Positions 55,189 through 64,000 of a DNA stretch of 64,000 bases are shown here, in pieces. Each line of letters begins with the position of its first letter. Within the stretch, counting starts at the first letter, position 1. Under the pieces are notes generated by a model. The model ran no database searches. It was not told the origin of the DNA and saw nothing but the letters and a program-made list of their open reading frames with translations. Source of the DNA: Acinetobacter sp. A47 (GTDB lineage Bacteria; Pseudomonadota; Gammaproteobacteria; Pseudomonadales; Moraxellaceae); contig NZ_JSUS01000044.1 in NCBI RefSeq assembly GCF_000805455.1, forward strand, positions 155,902 to 219,901. Direction: 5' to 3'. The translations under genes and the position numbers were made by a program.

Positions 55189-57180
55189 ATGAAGATGAAA
55201 AAGCACCGTGATTTAACAACAACAGGAAGCCATAAACCGAATAATAAGAACCGCTTCCGACGTTATATTGCCATGGGTGGGATGATTGCATGTTCATCCG
55301 TCTATGCTTTAGATGAACAATTCAATGATGCCTTACGTGCGGCCAATGCGGGCAACACGGCCTTGCTCGACCAGTATCAGTACGAAATGCAGAACGATGC
55401 ATTGGGATACTATCCAGAGTACTGGAAACTCAATACCAATCTCGGCTTTCAACCCGCCACATCCATTATCAGTTTTGCCCAGCGTTACCCGCAATCGGCA
55501 ATGGCTGAAAAACTTGCCGCCGATTATGTCGAAGAAAAAGTAAAACAGGCCAGTTTTGCCGATGCCAAGCCTGTGCTCAGTTATGTCACCAATCCCGATC
55601 AGGAAGAAAGTTGTGCGGTAGCACAGGTGCGTGCCAAAACCGGTGACAGTCTGGTCTTTGCCGAATATAAGGACATCTGGCTCACCACCAATTCCCAGCC
55701 TGAATCCTGTACCGGGCTGGGTCGGCTCATGTTGTCAAGTCCGTTGATGACGGCGCAGGACCGTCAGCAAAGACTGTGGGGACAATTGCGTGCCGGGCAG
55801 TCCGGACAGGCGGTTGCAACGGCGCAAACCCTGGGATTGAACCTTTCCCTGGCTCAGTTTAACCAGATTCAGGCCAATCCATTGGGCTATTTGTGGAGTG
55901 CTCCAAAGTCCAATGATGCCGATTATGCCTACCTGATTTTTGCGCTGGGACGTGTCGCAGACAGTGATCTCACCAATGCTTTAAGCAATGTGCAACGTGT
56001 GGTTCAGGACGTGCCTCAGCCGGTGCAGAAATATCTGTACCGCACCATCGGCTATGTCGGTGGTACCACGGTCATGAAGAACGGATTTAATCGTGAAGTG
56101 CTAAATGCTTTTGACCAGAGTTATGGTTATCCATTTAGTCCCGAAGAAGCGGAAATTTATGCGCGTCAGGCCATCCGTTTCGGTGCCTGGGAAAGCCTGA
56201 TCCGTGCCATAGATGCAATGTCGGTGACCCAAAAACAGGAAGACCGCTGGCAATACTGGTTGGCCCGTGCTTCCGAACAGCGTTCAGACAGCGGTTCTAA
56301 ACAGGCGGCACAACAGATTTACCGCAAGCTTGCCCAGGCCGGTGATGACTATCACAACTTACTGGCAAAAGATCGTCTGGGTCAACGCTATAACCATCAG
56401 CCATACAATGAACAGCCTAGTGCTCAGGATCTCCAGCGTCTTAACCAGAATATTCATTTTAGACGTGCCTTTGCCTTAAGAAATATCAATGCACCTGCCA
56501 GCTATACCAATCGTGAGTGGAACTGGGCTGTCCGCCAGGCCTACCTGCAGCATGATGATGGCCTGTTACTTGCTGCGGCCAAGCGTGCGCATGACATGGG
56601 CTGGTATGACCGCGCCATTTATGCAGCTGACCGTACTACCTCGCGCCATAACGATACCTATCGCTATGCTACGCCGCACCGTAGTAATGTCACCAGTCAT
56701 AGTTACAATGCCGGTATTGATCCCGCTTGGGCGTATGGTTTAATGCGTCAGGAAAGCCGGTTTGTGACCTCTGCACGTTCCAATGTCGGGGCGGGTGGCT
56801 TGATGCAGATCATGCCGAATACGGCAAAACTGATCGCACGTCAAATGGGTGAGACCTATAACCCGGCGGCCTTAAGTGAGATGAATACCAATATCCGTTA
56901 TGGTACCTATTACCTGTCCATGATCCAGAGCCAGCTGAGTGGTAATGCGGTTCTGGCAACAGCAGGTTACAACGCCGGACCGAATCGTGCCCGCCGTTGG
57001 CAGCCTGATCTACAGGTGATGGCAGCTGACCAGTACACGGAAACCATTCCATTACTGGAAACACGTGACTATGTAAAACATGTCATGACCAATGCAACAC
57101 ATTATGGTGTGGTACTGGGACAGGGTGCGCAGTCGTTAGAAAAACGCATGAGTACAATTCCTGTGCGCAATAGTCCTTAG
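55189..57180 (+). CDS. slt: Soluble lytic murein transglycosylase
   Basis: A 663-residue Slt70-like enzyme. A basic N-terminus and signal-like segment (YIAMGGMIACSSVYA) precede a long alpha-superhelical U/L domain (about 40-500). The catalytic SLT domain follows (about 510-640) with IDPAWAYGLMRQESRFVTSARSNVGAGGLMQIMPNTAKLIARQMG; the Glu in RQESRF is the catalytic acid. It cleaves peptidoglycan to anhydromuropeptides in the periplasm. The ATG at 55189 is chosen, with weak ribosome site. Confidence 0.92.
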   Translation: MKMKKHRDLTTTGSHKPNNKNRFRRYIAMGGMIACSSVYALDEQFNDALRAANAGNTALLDQYQYEMQNDALGYYPEYWKLNTNLGFQPATSIISFAQRYPQSAMAEKLAADYVEEKVKQASFADAKPVLSYVTNPDQEESCAVAQVRAKTGDSLVFAEYKDIWLTTNSQPESCTGLGRLMLSSPLMTAQDRQQRLWGQLRAGQSGQAVATAQTLGLNLSLAQFNQIQANPLGYLWSAPKSNDADYAYLIFALGRVADSDLTNALSNVQRVVQDVPQPVQKYLYRTIGYVGGTTVMKNGFNREVLNAFDQSYGYPFSPEEAEIYARQAIRFGAWESLIRAIDAMSVTQKQEDRWQYWLARASEQRSDSGSKQAAQQIYRKLAQAGDDYHNLLAKDRLGQRYNHQPYNEQPSAQDLQRLNQNIHFRRAFALRNINAPASYTNREWNWAVRQAYLQHDDGLLLAAAKRAHDMGWYDRAIYAADRTTSRHNDTYRYATPHRSNVTSHSYNAGIDPAWAYGLMRQESRFVTSARSNVGAGGLMQIMPNTAKLIARQMGETYNPAALSEMNTNIRYGTYYLSMIQSQLSGNAVLATAGYNAGPNRARRWQPDLQVMAADQYTETIPLLETRDYVKHVMTNATHYGVVLGQGAQSLEKRMSTIPVRNSP

Positions 57181-57206
57181 ACACATAAACATGTTTAATT
57201 GAAATA

Positions 57207-57893
57207 ATGAAGTTTTTGCATTTGATGAAATCCGTCAACTTATTTAAAGGGCAATGGATACGATTTGTACAGGCGGCGCTGTGTTTTGCGGCCATGTCAT
57301 TTGGTGCACCATTATATGCAGCAGGCAAGCAGGAAGTTGCAGGCTATGTCATGCATGTACAAATGACGCCGGCGGCCTGCTCATTTGATTCATCAAGACA
57401 AAAACAGCGTAAATGTCTGGAAGGTTATTCACTGACGATTGCAAGCCTGTTGCCAGAAGTTCCTTTAAACCGGGATTGCTCAACCCGTTCTTCGGCGCGG
57501 CTTTCACCTTTACAAGCCAAAGTGGTGGCCCGGGTCATGCCGGATGAAAATGCACGTGTCCAGCTTTGGCAGGATGTCGGTGGCTGCATGCCAATGAATG
57601 CCAGTCAGTATTTTAGAACCATCATCAATTTTGCCGAGCGTTTGAAGATACCGGCTGATCTGACCAGTCCAAATACCATTGAAGTGCAAAAAGAAAGCCT
57701 GAGACAGCAATTTATCAGGCTGAATCCATCCTTGCCGGCAAATGGCATCCGCTTTACTTGCCAGTCATCGAAATTTAACTCGATTCTGACCGAGATCCGG
57801 GTGTGCTACCAGAAAAATGGTCAATATAAACAATGTGCTAGCCATATTATGACAGGCTGCCCAAATGAATTTACAATTAAAGGCAGTTACTAG
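57207..57893 (+). CDS. RNase T2-fold secreted protein lacking catalytic histidines
   Basis: A 228-residue exported protein (signal FVQAALCFAAMSFGAPLYAA). The layout is that of RNase T2/RNase I: CSFDSSRQKQRKCLEGYSLTIASLLPE, NRDC, LSPLQAKVVARVMPD, LWQDVGGCMPMNASQYFRTIINFAERLKIP, LNPSLPANGIRFTC and TEIRVCYQ. The expected HGLWP box reads SLTIASLLPE and the W-x-KHGTC box reads WQDVGGC, so both catalytic histidines are missing. Probably a non-enzymatic relative such as a binding or inhibitor-like protein. Confidence 0.65.
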   Translation: MKFLHLMKSVNLFKGQWIRFVQAALCFAAMSFGAPLYAAGKQEVAGYVMHVQMTPAACSFDSSRQKQRKCLEGYSLTIASLLPEVPLNRDCSTRSSARLSPLQAKVVARVMPDENARVQLWQDVGGCMPMNASQYFRTIINFAERLKIPADLTSPNTIEVQKESLRQQFIRLNPSLPANGIRFTCQSSKFNSILTEIRVCYQKNGQYKQCASHIMTGCPNEFTIKGSY

Positions 57894-58060
57894 GCATTTA
57901 CCTAGTTTGATTTGTATTTTCTATTAGACTTTCGTTGAAATTCATTCTCTTTTACATGCATCTACATTCGCTTTAGAGTACAATCTTTGCCGTTTATGAT
58001 AATTCGATTGAATAATAAAAAGGTTCAATCGTGCTAACGCATCTCATTGGAGAATATCAC

Positions 58061-59047
58061 ATGAAGCAACCCGTTCGTGTTGCCGTTACAGGCGCTGCTG
58101 GTCAAATTGGTTATAGCTTATTATTCCGCATCGCAAGCGGTGAAATGTTAGGTAAAGATCAACCAGTCATTTTACAATTGCTTGAAGTTCCTTTTGAGAA
58201 AGCTCAACAAGCGCTTAAAGGCGTGATGATGGAACTTGATGACTGTGCTTTCCCTTTATTGGCTGGCATGATCGGGACTGATGATCCTAAAGTTGCATTT
58301 AAAGATGCTGACTATGCGTTATTGGTTGGTTCTCGTCCACGTGGTCCAGGTATGGAACGTGCTGACTTGTTAAAAGTGAATGGCGAAATCTTTATTGGTC
58401 AGGGCCAGGCATTAAACGAAGTTGCTAGCCGTGATGTTAAAGTACTGGTTGTTGGTAACCCTGCCAATACCAATGCTTATATTGCAATGAAATCTGCACC
58501 AGATCTTCCTGCGAAAAACTTCACAGCAATGTTACGTCTTGACCACAACCGTGCCTTGACTCAACTTGCTCAAAAAGCGGGTGTTGCAGTTTCTGACATC
58601 GAAAACATGACGGTTTGGGGTAACCACTCTCCAACAATGTATGCTGACTACCGTTTTGCAACTGCAAATGGCGTAAGCTTGAAAGACAAAATCAACGATG
58701 CAGCTTGGAACAAAGATGTGTTCCTTCCAACTGTTGGTAAACGTGGTGCGGCAATCATTGAAGCACGTGGCTTGTCTTCAGCTGCTTCAGCTGCGAATGC
58801 TGCAATTGACCATATGCGTGACTGGGCATTAGGCACAAACGGCAAATGGGTAACAATGGGTATTCCATCTGACGGTTCTTATGGTATTCCAGAAGGCGTA
58901 ATGTTCGGTTTCCCTGTAACCACTGAAAACGGTGAATACAAAATCGTTCAAGGTCTGGAAATTGATGAATTCAGCCGTGAACGTATTAACTTCACGCTCA
59001 ACGAGCTTGAAGAAGAACGTGCAGCTGTAGCTGACATGGTAAAATAA
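58061..59047 (+). CDS. mdh: Malate dehydrogenase
   Basis: Mdh, 328 residues, of the cytosolic-type NAD malate dehydrogenase branch. [25 protein letters not shown] is the NAD site, [18 protein letters not shown] the mobile loop, [11 protein letters not shown] and [12 protein letters not shown] the catalytic region with the His-Asp pair. It oxidises malate to oxaloacetate in the TCA cycle. The ATG at 58061 has GGAGA ahead. Terminator at 59070. Confidence 0.97.
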   Translation: MKQPVRVAVTGAAGQIGYSLLFRIASGEMLGKDQPVILQLLEVPFEKAQQALKGVMMELDDCAFPLLAGMIGTDDPKVAFKDADYALLVGSRPRGPGMERADLLKVNGEIFIGQGQALNEVASRDVKVLVVGNPANTNAYIAMKSAPDLPAKNFTAMLRLDHNRALTQLAQKAGVAVSDIENMTVWGNHSPTMYADYRFATANGVSLKDKINDAAWNKDVFLPTVGKRGAAIIEARGLSSAASAANAAIDHMRDWALGTNGKWVTMGIPSDGSYGIPEGVMFGFPVTTENGEYKIVQGLEIDEFSRERINFTLNELEEERAAVADMVK

Positions 59048-59069
59048 TTTATCCCTTCGATAAATTGAA

Positions 59070-59098
59070 AAAGCACTCTCCTTGAGAGTGCTTTTTTT
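59070..59098 (+). terminator. Terminator of mdh
   Basis: AAAGCACTCTC-CTT-GAGAGTGCTTT followed by a T-run. Confidence 0.92.
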
Positions 59099-59204
59099 AT
59101 ACATAGCTCACAAAAAACAACAAGAAAATATAGACATACCTCATCAGGGTATTGGCATTTACTGTTAAATTATTTTGATCAGGACAACTGCTTGGAGAAT
59201 AACA

Positions 59205-59447
59205 ATGTTTGAACAACAACCGACACTGGAACTTTTATTTGAACAACTTGGACTGGGGGCTGATGATGCTGCAATTGAAAGTTTTGTGAAGGCTCATCAA
59301 CTCGGCGCTGACCAGAAATTACATGAAGCTGAATTCTGGAGTGCTGCCCAGCGAGACTTTTTAAAAAGTCACTGGGAGAAAGATGATGACTGGGCTATTG
59401 TCATTGATGAACTCAACCAGCAACTACACCTCGACAGCACCAACTAA
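59205..59447 (+). CDS. DUF2789 family protein
   Basis: An 80-residue protein with the DUF2789 pattern: TLELLFEQLGLGADDAAIESFVKAH ... HEAEFWSAAQRDFLKSHWEKDDDWAIVIDELN. Function unknown. The ATG at 59205 has TTGGAGA ahead; upstream in-frame codons are rejected. Confidence 0.88.
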   Translation: MFEQQPTLELLFEQLGLGADDAAIESFVKAHQLGADQKLHEAEFWSAAQRDFLKSHWEKDDDWAIVIDELNQQLHLDSTN

Positions 59448-59463
59448 TTCTGGCCATCTTAAA

Positions 59464-59491
59464 AATAAAGCTCACATCAGTGAGCTTTATT
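59464..59491. terminator. Bidirectional terminator overlapping a stop codon
   Basis: AATAAAGCTCAC-ATCA-GTGAGCTTTATT. The minus-strand gene at 59477 ends inside this hairpin, so one element serves both convergent genes. Confidence 0.75.
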
Positions 59492-60004
59492 GTGGATCAG
59501 GCTTATAAACCAGTCTTCTTTACGCACCTGGTCAAAAGCAGGGTGAAGCTGTAACAGTTCCAGGTCATACTCAAGGCAGGATACATACTTGTTTAGCCAG
59601 TGCCGCGTTAATGCCAGCTCCTGTTTGACAGCAGAGGCATAAGCCAGGAAGAAATAAATATCCAGATGGTGATGATGGGCTAAAGGTTTAAGAATCTGCT
59701 GGGTAATCAGGGCAAAGCGCTGTTCCTTGCTGAGCTCAAAATAAATCATATAGGCTTTGGCTAAATGCAAAGAAAGATTTAAATATAAGCTCAGTGGCAT
59801 TTCGTCATATTCGATTCGTGCCTGTTCCAGCAACACGATGGCTTCTTGTAAAAAATGCAACTGTTCCTGACGGACATGACTCAGCGTTACCAGCTGTAAG
59901 CGGAGGTCGGCGCGCTCTAAAGCTAGTTCAGGTGTATTGCTTTCCAGGTAGAGCTGGTCTGTTTCACCAATCCGGGCAATCACTTGTTTGGTTTCGTTCG
60001 GCAT
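59477..60004 (-). CDS. Helical-repeat protein of unknown function
   Basis: A 175-residue soluble protein of amphipathic helices (ALERADLRLQLVTLSHVRQEQLHFLQEAIVLLEQARIEY, LNLSLHLAKAYMIYFELSKEQRFALITQQIL) suggestive of TPR-like packing. No catalytic motif. It lies 55 bp downstream of the oxygenase gene, so probably in the same operon. Confidence 0.65.
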   Translation of the reverse strand: MPNETKQVIARIGETDQLYLESNTPELALERADLRLQLVTLSHVRQEQLHFLQEAIVLLEQARIEYDEMPLSLYLNLSLHLAKAYMIYFELSKEQRFALITQQILKPLAHHHHLDIYFFLAYASAVKQELALTRHWLNKYVSCLEYDLELLQLHPAFDQVRKEDWFISLIHNKAH

Positions 60005-60059
60005 GTCGGGGTCCAGAATCGTCAGTTATGCCTAGATATATAAGGCTGTTTTCAGGAAT

Positions 60060-60677
60060 TTAAAGGGCCTGGCCTTGCCAGATCGAATTTCCGCTACGTA
60101 GCCATGCGGTAATTGATAAGCGTTGCTGCTTTGAGCGAAGCACTTCATGCAATAAATCACTCTGGAAAATTGCCAGACGATTGGGGAGGGGCTGAATGAT
60201 ATGCCATTGACCCAGTTTGTCCTGCAGGCGTAGCTGCCCACCCCAGTCCTCTTGCCACTGTTCATGCACATAAAACACCGTAGAGATCATACGGTCATTT
60301 TTCTGTTGCGGATTATCACGGTGCAAAGCATAAAATTCACCTGCGTTATAGCAGGCAAAATGAGCTTCTACTTCTTTGATCCCCAGATAAAAGGCTTGAT
60401 TTAAGGTTTGTGATAATGCTTCCAAAGCCTTGAGGTGCTGTTGGGCAATCGGCAACTGACCATCAATCCACAAAATATGGTCACTGCGGATATGACTGAC
60501 CACGCCGTTTTGTACTCCCGCTGCCCTGAATTCGGCCAGATGAGATGTACATTCATGAACAAGAGATTGTACGTATTCATTTGAATAGACATCATCAATC
60601 AAGGCAAAGCCAAATTCATTTATATCATCCAGAATCCGGTCTAGATTCCATGATCCGGCAAGAGAGGTGGGCTGCAT
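60060..60677 (-). CDS. 2-oxoglutarate/Fe(II)-dependent oxygenase
   Basis: A 205-residue P4H-type oxygenase. The iron ligands His-x-Asp appear in FYALHRDNPQQ and the distal His in FQSDLLHEVLRSK. The 2-oxoglutarate-binding Arg follows in QQRLSITAWLRSG. VFYVHEQWQEDWGGQLRL is the core strand. Likely a protein hydroxylase like those acting on ribosomal proteins or EF-Tu; substrate unknown. Confidence 0.85.
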   Translation of the reverse strand: MQPTSLAGSWNLDRILDDINEFGFALIDDVYSNEYVQSLVHECTSHLAEFRAAGVQNGVVSHIRSDHILWIDGQLPIAQQHLKALEALSQTLNQAFYLGIKEVEAHFACYNAGEFYALHRDNPQQKNDRMISTVFYVHEQWQEDWGGQLRLQDKLGQWHIIQPLPNRLAIFQSDLLHEVLRSKQQRLSITAWLRSGNSIWQGQAL

Positions 60678-60692
60678 AGCACTCCAGTGTAT

Positions 60693-61029
60693 TTAGAAAA
60701 AGATACCATCGTGATTGTAGTCGATCACATCAGCACGAGAGCATAATTGAGAGGCTGCCAATATTTCAACTATGGCCTGCATGATCGGTTCAAATAATCT
60801 GGGCAGAACTGGAAAAGTGAGACCGCGGAGGACTTTATCCAGTTTTAGCCTCCTCTGGTACAAGAGTCGTTAAGCTGTGAAATATGGTTTTTTCCCCAGT
60901 TTCATGGAAGGCAGCATTGGCCAGCGCTGAACATTTAGGATGTTGAGTTTTGTAACCCCATGCTTGTAGCTGCTAAAAAATGTCTACAGTTGCGGGCCAC
61001 TGTGAAATGTCATCGGCCTCTATTTTCAT
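60693..61029 (-). pseudogene. Degenerate gene of unrecognised family
   Basis: The 390-bp gap before rlmJ holds a broken coding region. From an ATG at 61029 (AAGGA upstream) it reads KIEADDISQWPATVDIF, an in-frame TAG at 60973-60975, then QLQAWGYKTQHPKCSALANA and GEKTIFHSLTTLVPEEAKTG. It meets TAA at 60835-60837 and resumes one frame over as KVLRGLTFPVLPRLFEPIMQA ... SRADVIDYNHDG to 60693. One stop plus one frameshift indicate a decayed gene. Family not recognised. Confidence 0.55.
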
Positions 61030-61066
61030 GTTAAACTATCCTTTGAATTGAGGAATAATTGTCAAC

Positions 61067-61924
61067 ATGAATTACCGTCACCATTTCCATGCGGGTAACT
61101 TTGCCGATGTCATGAAGCACGTACTTTTGCTTCAGCTACTTGCCCGTTTAAATGCCAAAGATAAGCCTTATCGATATATCGACACCCACGGTGGTGCTGG
61201 TAAATATGATTTATCGCTTGCGCCTGCACAAAAGTCTGGTGAATTTTTATCAGGTATTCATCGTTTGGTACAGTTAGGTGAAATTGAAAAACGTCAGGCT
61301 CCGGAAGGCGTTCAGGAATATTTGAAACTGGTTGAAAACTTACGTTCGGAAGAAGGCAAGGGGAGCTATCCTGGTTCTCCGTGGTTTGCCCTGCAAGCGA
61401 TGCGTGAAATAGACAAGGCCACTGTATTTGAAATGCAGCGTGATGTCTTTCAGGAGTTACGCCACAATATTCGCGATAAACGCATGGGATTGCACGAGCG
61501 TGATGCGTATGAAGGCCTGTTAGGGGTTATTCCGCCGAAAGAAAAGCGTGGCCTGGTCATGATTGATCCACCTTACGAATTGGAGCGTAAGGATTTCCCG
61601 CAGCTGGTTGAGTTACTTCAGGCAGCTTATAAAAAATGGCCAACAGGTGTTTTTGCCGTGTGGTATCCGATCAAGGATCGCGCCATGATTGAACGTTTTG
61701 AAAAGAAAATGTTTAAAACCGGGATTCGCCGTCAACTGGTCTGTGAAATTTGCGTATGGCCAGATGATACGCCGGTGGGCTTGAATGGTTGTGGTCTGCT
61801 GGTGATTAATCCACCTTGGAAATTCTCGGAAGATGCGGATCAGGCATTACAGTGGTTGTTTCCACATTTACGTATGCAAGAAACCGGTGGTCATGCCGCA
61901 GTGCGTTGGTTGGTGGGTGAATAA
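61067..61924 (+). CDS. rlmJ: 23S rRNA (adenine2030-N6)-methyltransferase
   Basis: RlmJ, 285 residues, methylates A2030 of 23S rRNA. The N-terminus NYRHHFHAGNFADVMKHVLLLQLL is diagnostic, DTHGGAGKYDL is the SAM site and MIDPPYE the catalytic DPPY-type motif. Full length. ATG at 61067. Confidence 0.96.
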   Translation: MNYRHHFHAGNFADVMKHVLLLQLLARLNAKDKPYRYIDTHGGAGKYDLSLAPAQKSGEFLSGIHRLVQLGEIEKRQAPEGVQEYLKLVENLRSEEGKGSYPGSPWFALQAMREIDKATVFEMQRDVFQELRHNIRDKRMGLHERDAYEGLLGVIPPKEKRGLVMIDPPYELERKDFPQLVELLQAAYKKWPTGVFAVWYPIKDRAMIERFEKKMFKTGIRRQLVCEICVWPDDTPVGLNGCGLLVINPPWKFSEDADQALQWLFPHLRMQETGGHAAVRWLVGE

Positions 61925-61962
61925 CCCATCAACGTCAAAATATTCTTGAGGAATTGAAAATA

Positions 61963-62796
61963 ATGACAAATTCTCTTAAACCTGATTCTGATTTAAATAA
62001 AGATGATCATTCTTTTGATGGGATCACTTTTGAAGTAGAAGAAGAAGAGCATACGCACGAAGGACAAAAAGTGAAACGCCGTGGCATTTATTTGTGGCCC
62101 AATTTAATTACAACGGCTGCGCTGTTATCTGGCTTTTATTCCATTATTGCCAGCATGAATGGCAATTTTAACCAGGCGATCTATGCGATTTTTCTGGCCG
62201 CGCTACTGGATGGGCTTGATGGGCGTGTAGCACGTGCAATTGGTGCACAAAGTGCTTTTGGCGAGCAGTACGATTCACTCTCTGATTTACTGGCATTTGG
62301 TGTAGCACCTGCAATACTGATGTATAGCTGGAGCTTGCACGATCTGGGACGTATTGGGCTGGCGTGCTGTTTTATCTACACAGCCTGTGCCGCTTTCCGT
62401 CTGGCTCGCTTCAATGTACAGATTGGTGTGGTCGATAAGCGTTATTTTATCGGGATTGCAAGTCCGCTTGCTGCGGTCACGGTTATTTCACTGGTATGGG
62501 TGGGACGCGATTTCCCATTTATCTTTGATCTGAAGGATATCGTGGTTCAGGTCATCAATGCTGTGGTCATGGTTGCTGTGGGCTTATTGATGATTTCCAA
62601 TATCAAATACTATTCATTTAAACAAATGGATCGTAAGCGGGTGCCTTTTGTCGTGATGTTACCTGTGGTCTTGATTTTTGCTGCAATCACGTACAACATT
62701 CCTGTAGGGATCCTGATTGTATGTATTCTCTATGTACTCTCCGGGTTTGTCACAACGCTATTTGCCAAAAAAAATGATGCTAAAATAACAAGTTAA
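61963..62796 (+). CDS. pssA: CDP-diacylglycerol-serine O-phosphatidyltransferase
   Basis: A 277-residue membrane enzyme making phosphatidylserine, the precursor of phosphatidylethanolamine. The CDP-alcohol phosphotransferase motif DG-x2-AR-x8-G-x3-D-x3-D is in DGLDGRVARAIGAQSAFGEQ followed by YDSLSD. About six to eight membrane helices, with an acidic soluble N-terminus (about 1-45). GAGGA precedes the ATG at 61963. Confidence 0.93.
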   Translation: MTNSLKPDSDLNKDDHSFDGITFEVEEEEHTHEGQKVKRRGIYLWPNLITTAALLSGFYSIIASMNGNFNQAIYAIFLAALLDGLDGRVARAIGAQSAFGEQYDSLSDLLAFGVAPAILMYSWSLHDLGRIGLACCFIYTACAAFRLARFNVQIGVVDKRYFIGIASPLAAVTVISLVWVGRDFPFIFDLKDIVVQVINAVVMVAVGLLMISNIKYYSFKQMDRKRVPFVVMLPVVLIFAAITYNIPVGILIVCILYVLSGFVTTLFAKKNDAKITS

Positions 62797-62813
62797 AATT
62801 TGGGAGGTTCAGT

Positions 62814-63872
62814 ATGCCAATATTGATGAGTAATAATCAATTCAAGCAGCTGAACCTGAACAAGTCAGATGCTTTAACTTTCTATCCACCTAAAGGGCTT
62901 TTTAAAATTGTTTATCAGGCCTTGATCCTGCCCAATCTGCCTGAACCCTTTCATTATTTCAATTTTATTAGCCTGATTGGGCAGCCCCGTATACCGATTT
63001 GCTATAACGCCAGTGCGATTACAACCACAGCCATCGATACCGCAACCGTTTTGGTGAGCAGTAGTGTGGCAACCGTTGGCCACCTGAAAAGTTATAGTGC
63101 AAAAGAACAATGTCAGTTAGACATGGATCAGTATCAGTTTCTTGATGTTGACCATATACAGGCTGATTTTCCAGACTATTATTTTACCCGTACTGATGAA
63201 GAGCTTAGTTGTCAGCTCAAAGTCCGCCTTTGCGGCAATATTGAAAATCATTCGGCATTGCAATGGGGGGTGGCAGATTACTGGTATGCAGCTTGTCGAT
63301 GTGAAGGCGAAATTATTTATAAAAAACAAAAATATCAAATCGAGGCCAAAGGCGTTTTAAAGCATGCCAGAGCCATTTACTTTCCTTTTATTGCCTTTCA
63401 TTTTTTTACTTATCAAATTATTCAGGTCAGTCCTGATTTACAAATCATTTTGTCTGAACTGCGCAATCAATGGAATAACATTGTTTTTTCACGCATAGAA
63501 ATTCAGACAGAAGAGACCACGATTCTGTATGAGCAAGAGGTGGTTCTGGACATTACCCGGGTTTATCCAAAAGTAAAAACACCAAATGGACGAGAAATGT
63601 ATCTGCCGCGTGAACTGGTTTGGCAGTACCAGCAAAATGGAGAGATCATTTTTCAGCTGCATGCCAAGAGTCGGGGAGATTACAAGTTTGGGCTGGCTGC
63701 TGGCTATGTGGGGAGCTTTCACTATCAATTACAATGGAAAGAAAAACACTATCAGGGTTCAGGTTATTGTGAATATATTGATTGTCGCCCTTTACACTGG
63801 CAAGAAAAGAGTAAAAACGAACAAATAATCGACCAGATAGCGCATTTTCAGCCTTATTTGTGCAAAAAGTAG
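62814..63872 (+). CDS. Protein of unknown function (possibly DUF6670)
   Basis: A 352-residue protein without a signal peptide, rich in beta strands (YWYAACRCEGEIIYKKQKYQIEAKGVLKHARAI; FGLAAGYVGSFHYQLQWKEKHYQGSGYCEYIDCRP). I associate it loosely with the DUF6670 group of Acinetobacter, a lipocalin/carotenoid-hydratase-like beta fold, but am not sure. GGGAGG precedes the ATG. 17 bp after pssA, so possibly cotranscribed and lipid-related. Confidence 0.65.
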   Translation: MPILMSNNQFKQLNLNKSDALTFYPPKGLFKIVYQALILPNLPEPFHYFNFISLIGQPRIPICYNASAITTTAIDTATVLVSSSVATVGHLKSYSAKEQCQLDMDQYQFLDVDHIQADFPDYYFTRTDEELSCQLKVRLCGNIENHSALQWGVADYWYAACRCEGEIIYKKQKYQIEAKGVLKHARAIYFPFIAFHFFTYQIIQVSPDLQIILSELRNQWNNIVFSRIEIQTEETTILYEQEVVLDITRVYPKVKTPNGREMYLPRELVWQYQQNGEIIFQLHAKSRGDYKFGLAAGYVGSFHYQLQWKEKHYQGSGYCEYIDCRPLHWQEKSKNEQIIDQIAHFQPYLCKK

Positions 63873-63912
63873 ACGCTTGATAAAATAATTTAAATAAATT
63901 TGCAGAAAGCGG

Positions 63913-63940
63913 TTGCAACCGATCTGAAATGCTGTAGAAT
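63913..63940 (+). promoter_or_regulatory. Strong promoter, probably of an rRNA operon
   Basis: TTGCAA (63913-63918), a 16-bp spacer and TAGAAT (63935-63940), followed by a GC-rich discriminator and a leader containing TTGTTGAG and AAACAAGG. This layout resembles Acinetobacter rrn upstream regions. The 16S gene itself would lie beyond the window edge. Confidence 0.5.
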
Positions 63941-64000
63941 GCACATCCATCGGCGGTGATGCAGATAAAAACTTGTTGAGAAACAAGGATTTGGCTAAAA

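Overview
The window looks like a chromosomal segment of an Acinetobacter-type gammaproteobacterium (Moraxellaceae). The base composition is moderate. The gene order leuC-leuD-(lipoprotein)-leuB ... fimV-asd ... truA is the arrangement I know from Pseudomonas/Acinetobacter. Small families common in this group also occur (DUF2789, DUF6586, DUF6502, SlyX, split FimV). Almost everything is core genome. I see no prophage, insertion sequence, CRISPR array or complete tRNA/rRNA gene.

Layout. 1-6.3 kb: a gene tail, a LysR regulator, a DUF2061 membrane protein behind a Fur-box-like site, then the leucine block leuC, leuD, lipoprotein, leuB. 6.3-14.2 kb: an LprI-like protein, infA, an AraC regulator, truA, an asparaginase, FimV encoded as two genes, and asd. 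14.3-21.4 kb: a membrane EEP phosphatase/nuclease, a candidate Rsm/Csr-type small RNA, a three-gene operon (JmjC-like protein, DUF6502, lipoprotein), a Pro-Thr-repeat lipoprotein, and a lipid A acyltransferase. 21.4-31.7 kb: a frameshifted macro-domain gene, uup, slyX, a divergent oxidoreductase/HxlR pair, topA, an AT-rich NYN-LOTUS gene, a putative zinc metallopeptidase and an HdeD-like protein. 31.7-41.4 kb: a UvrD-like helicase, an RRM protein, an ASCH remnant, an EF-hand protein, a YbaL-like antiporter, rpmB-rpmG, an aldehyde dehydrogenase with a divergent TetR gene and operator, and purU. 41.5-47.2 kb: tonB-exbB-exbD, msrA, a META lipoprotein, and thyA-folA-DUF4105. 47.3-57.9 kb: xpt, a DUF3108 protein, a second TonB-like protein, miaB-phoH-(structured spacer)-ybeY-ABM, a lytic transglycosylase and an RNase-T2-like protein that appears to have lost its catalytic residues. 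58-64 kb: mdh, DUF2789, a 2OG oxygenase, a degenerate gene, rlmJ, pssA, a protein of unknown function and, at the right edge, what looks like a stable-RNA (probably rrn) promoter and leader.

The most notable signal lies between genes at about 15.52-15.77 kb. A palindrome of the form TGTACG-N6-CGTACA has the same geometry as the pseudomonad GacA box (TGTAAG-N6-CTTACA). It sits about 65 bp upstream of a roughly 170-nt transcript candidate. That transcript carries eight GGA motifs, most of them in hairpin loops, and ends in an intrinsic terminator whose own loop is GGA. This is the architecture of CsrA/RsmA-titrating RNAs (RsmX/Y/Z, CsrB/C). A second unexplained structured region, with five hairpins in under 200 nt, separates phoH from ybeY.
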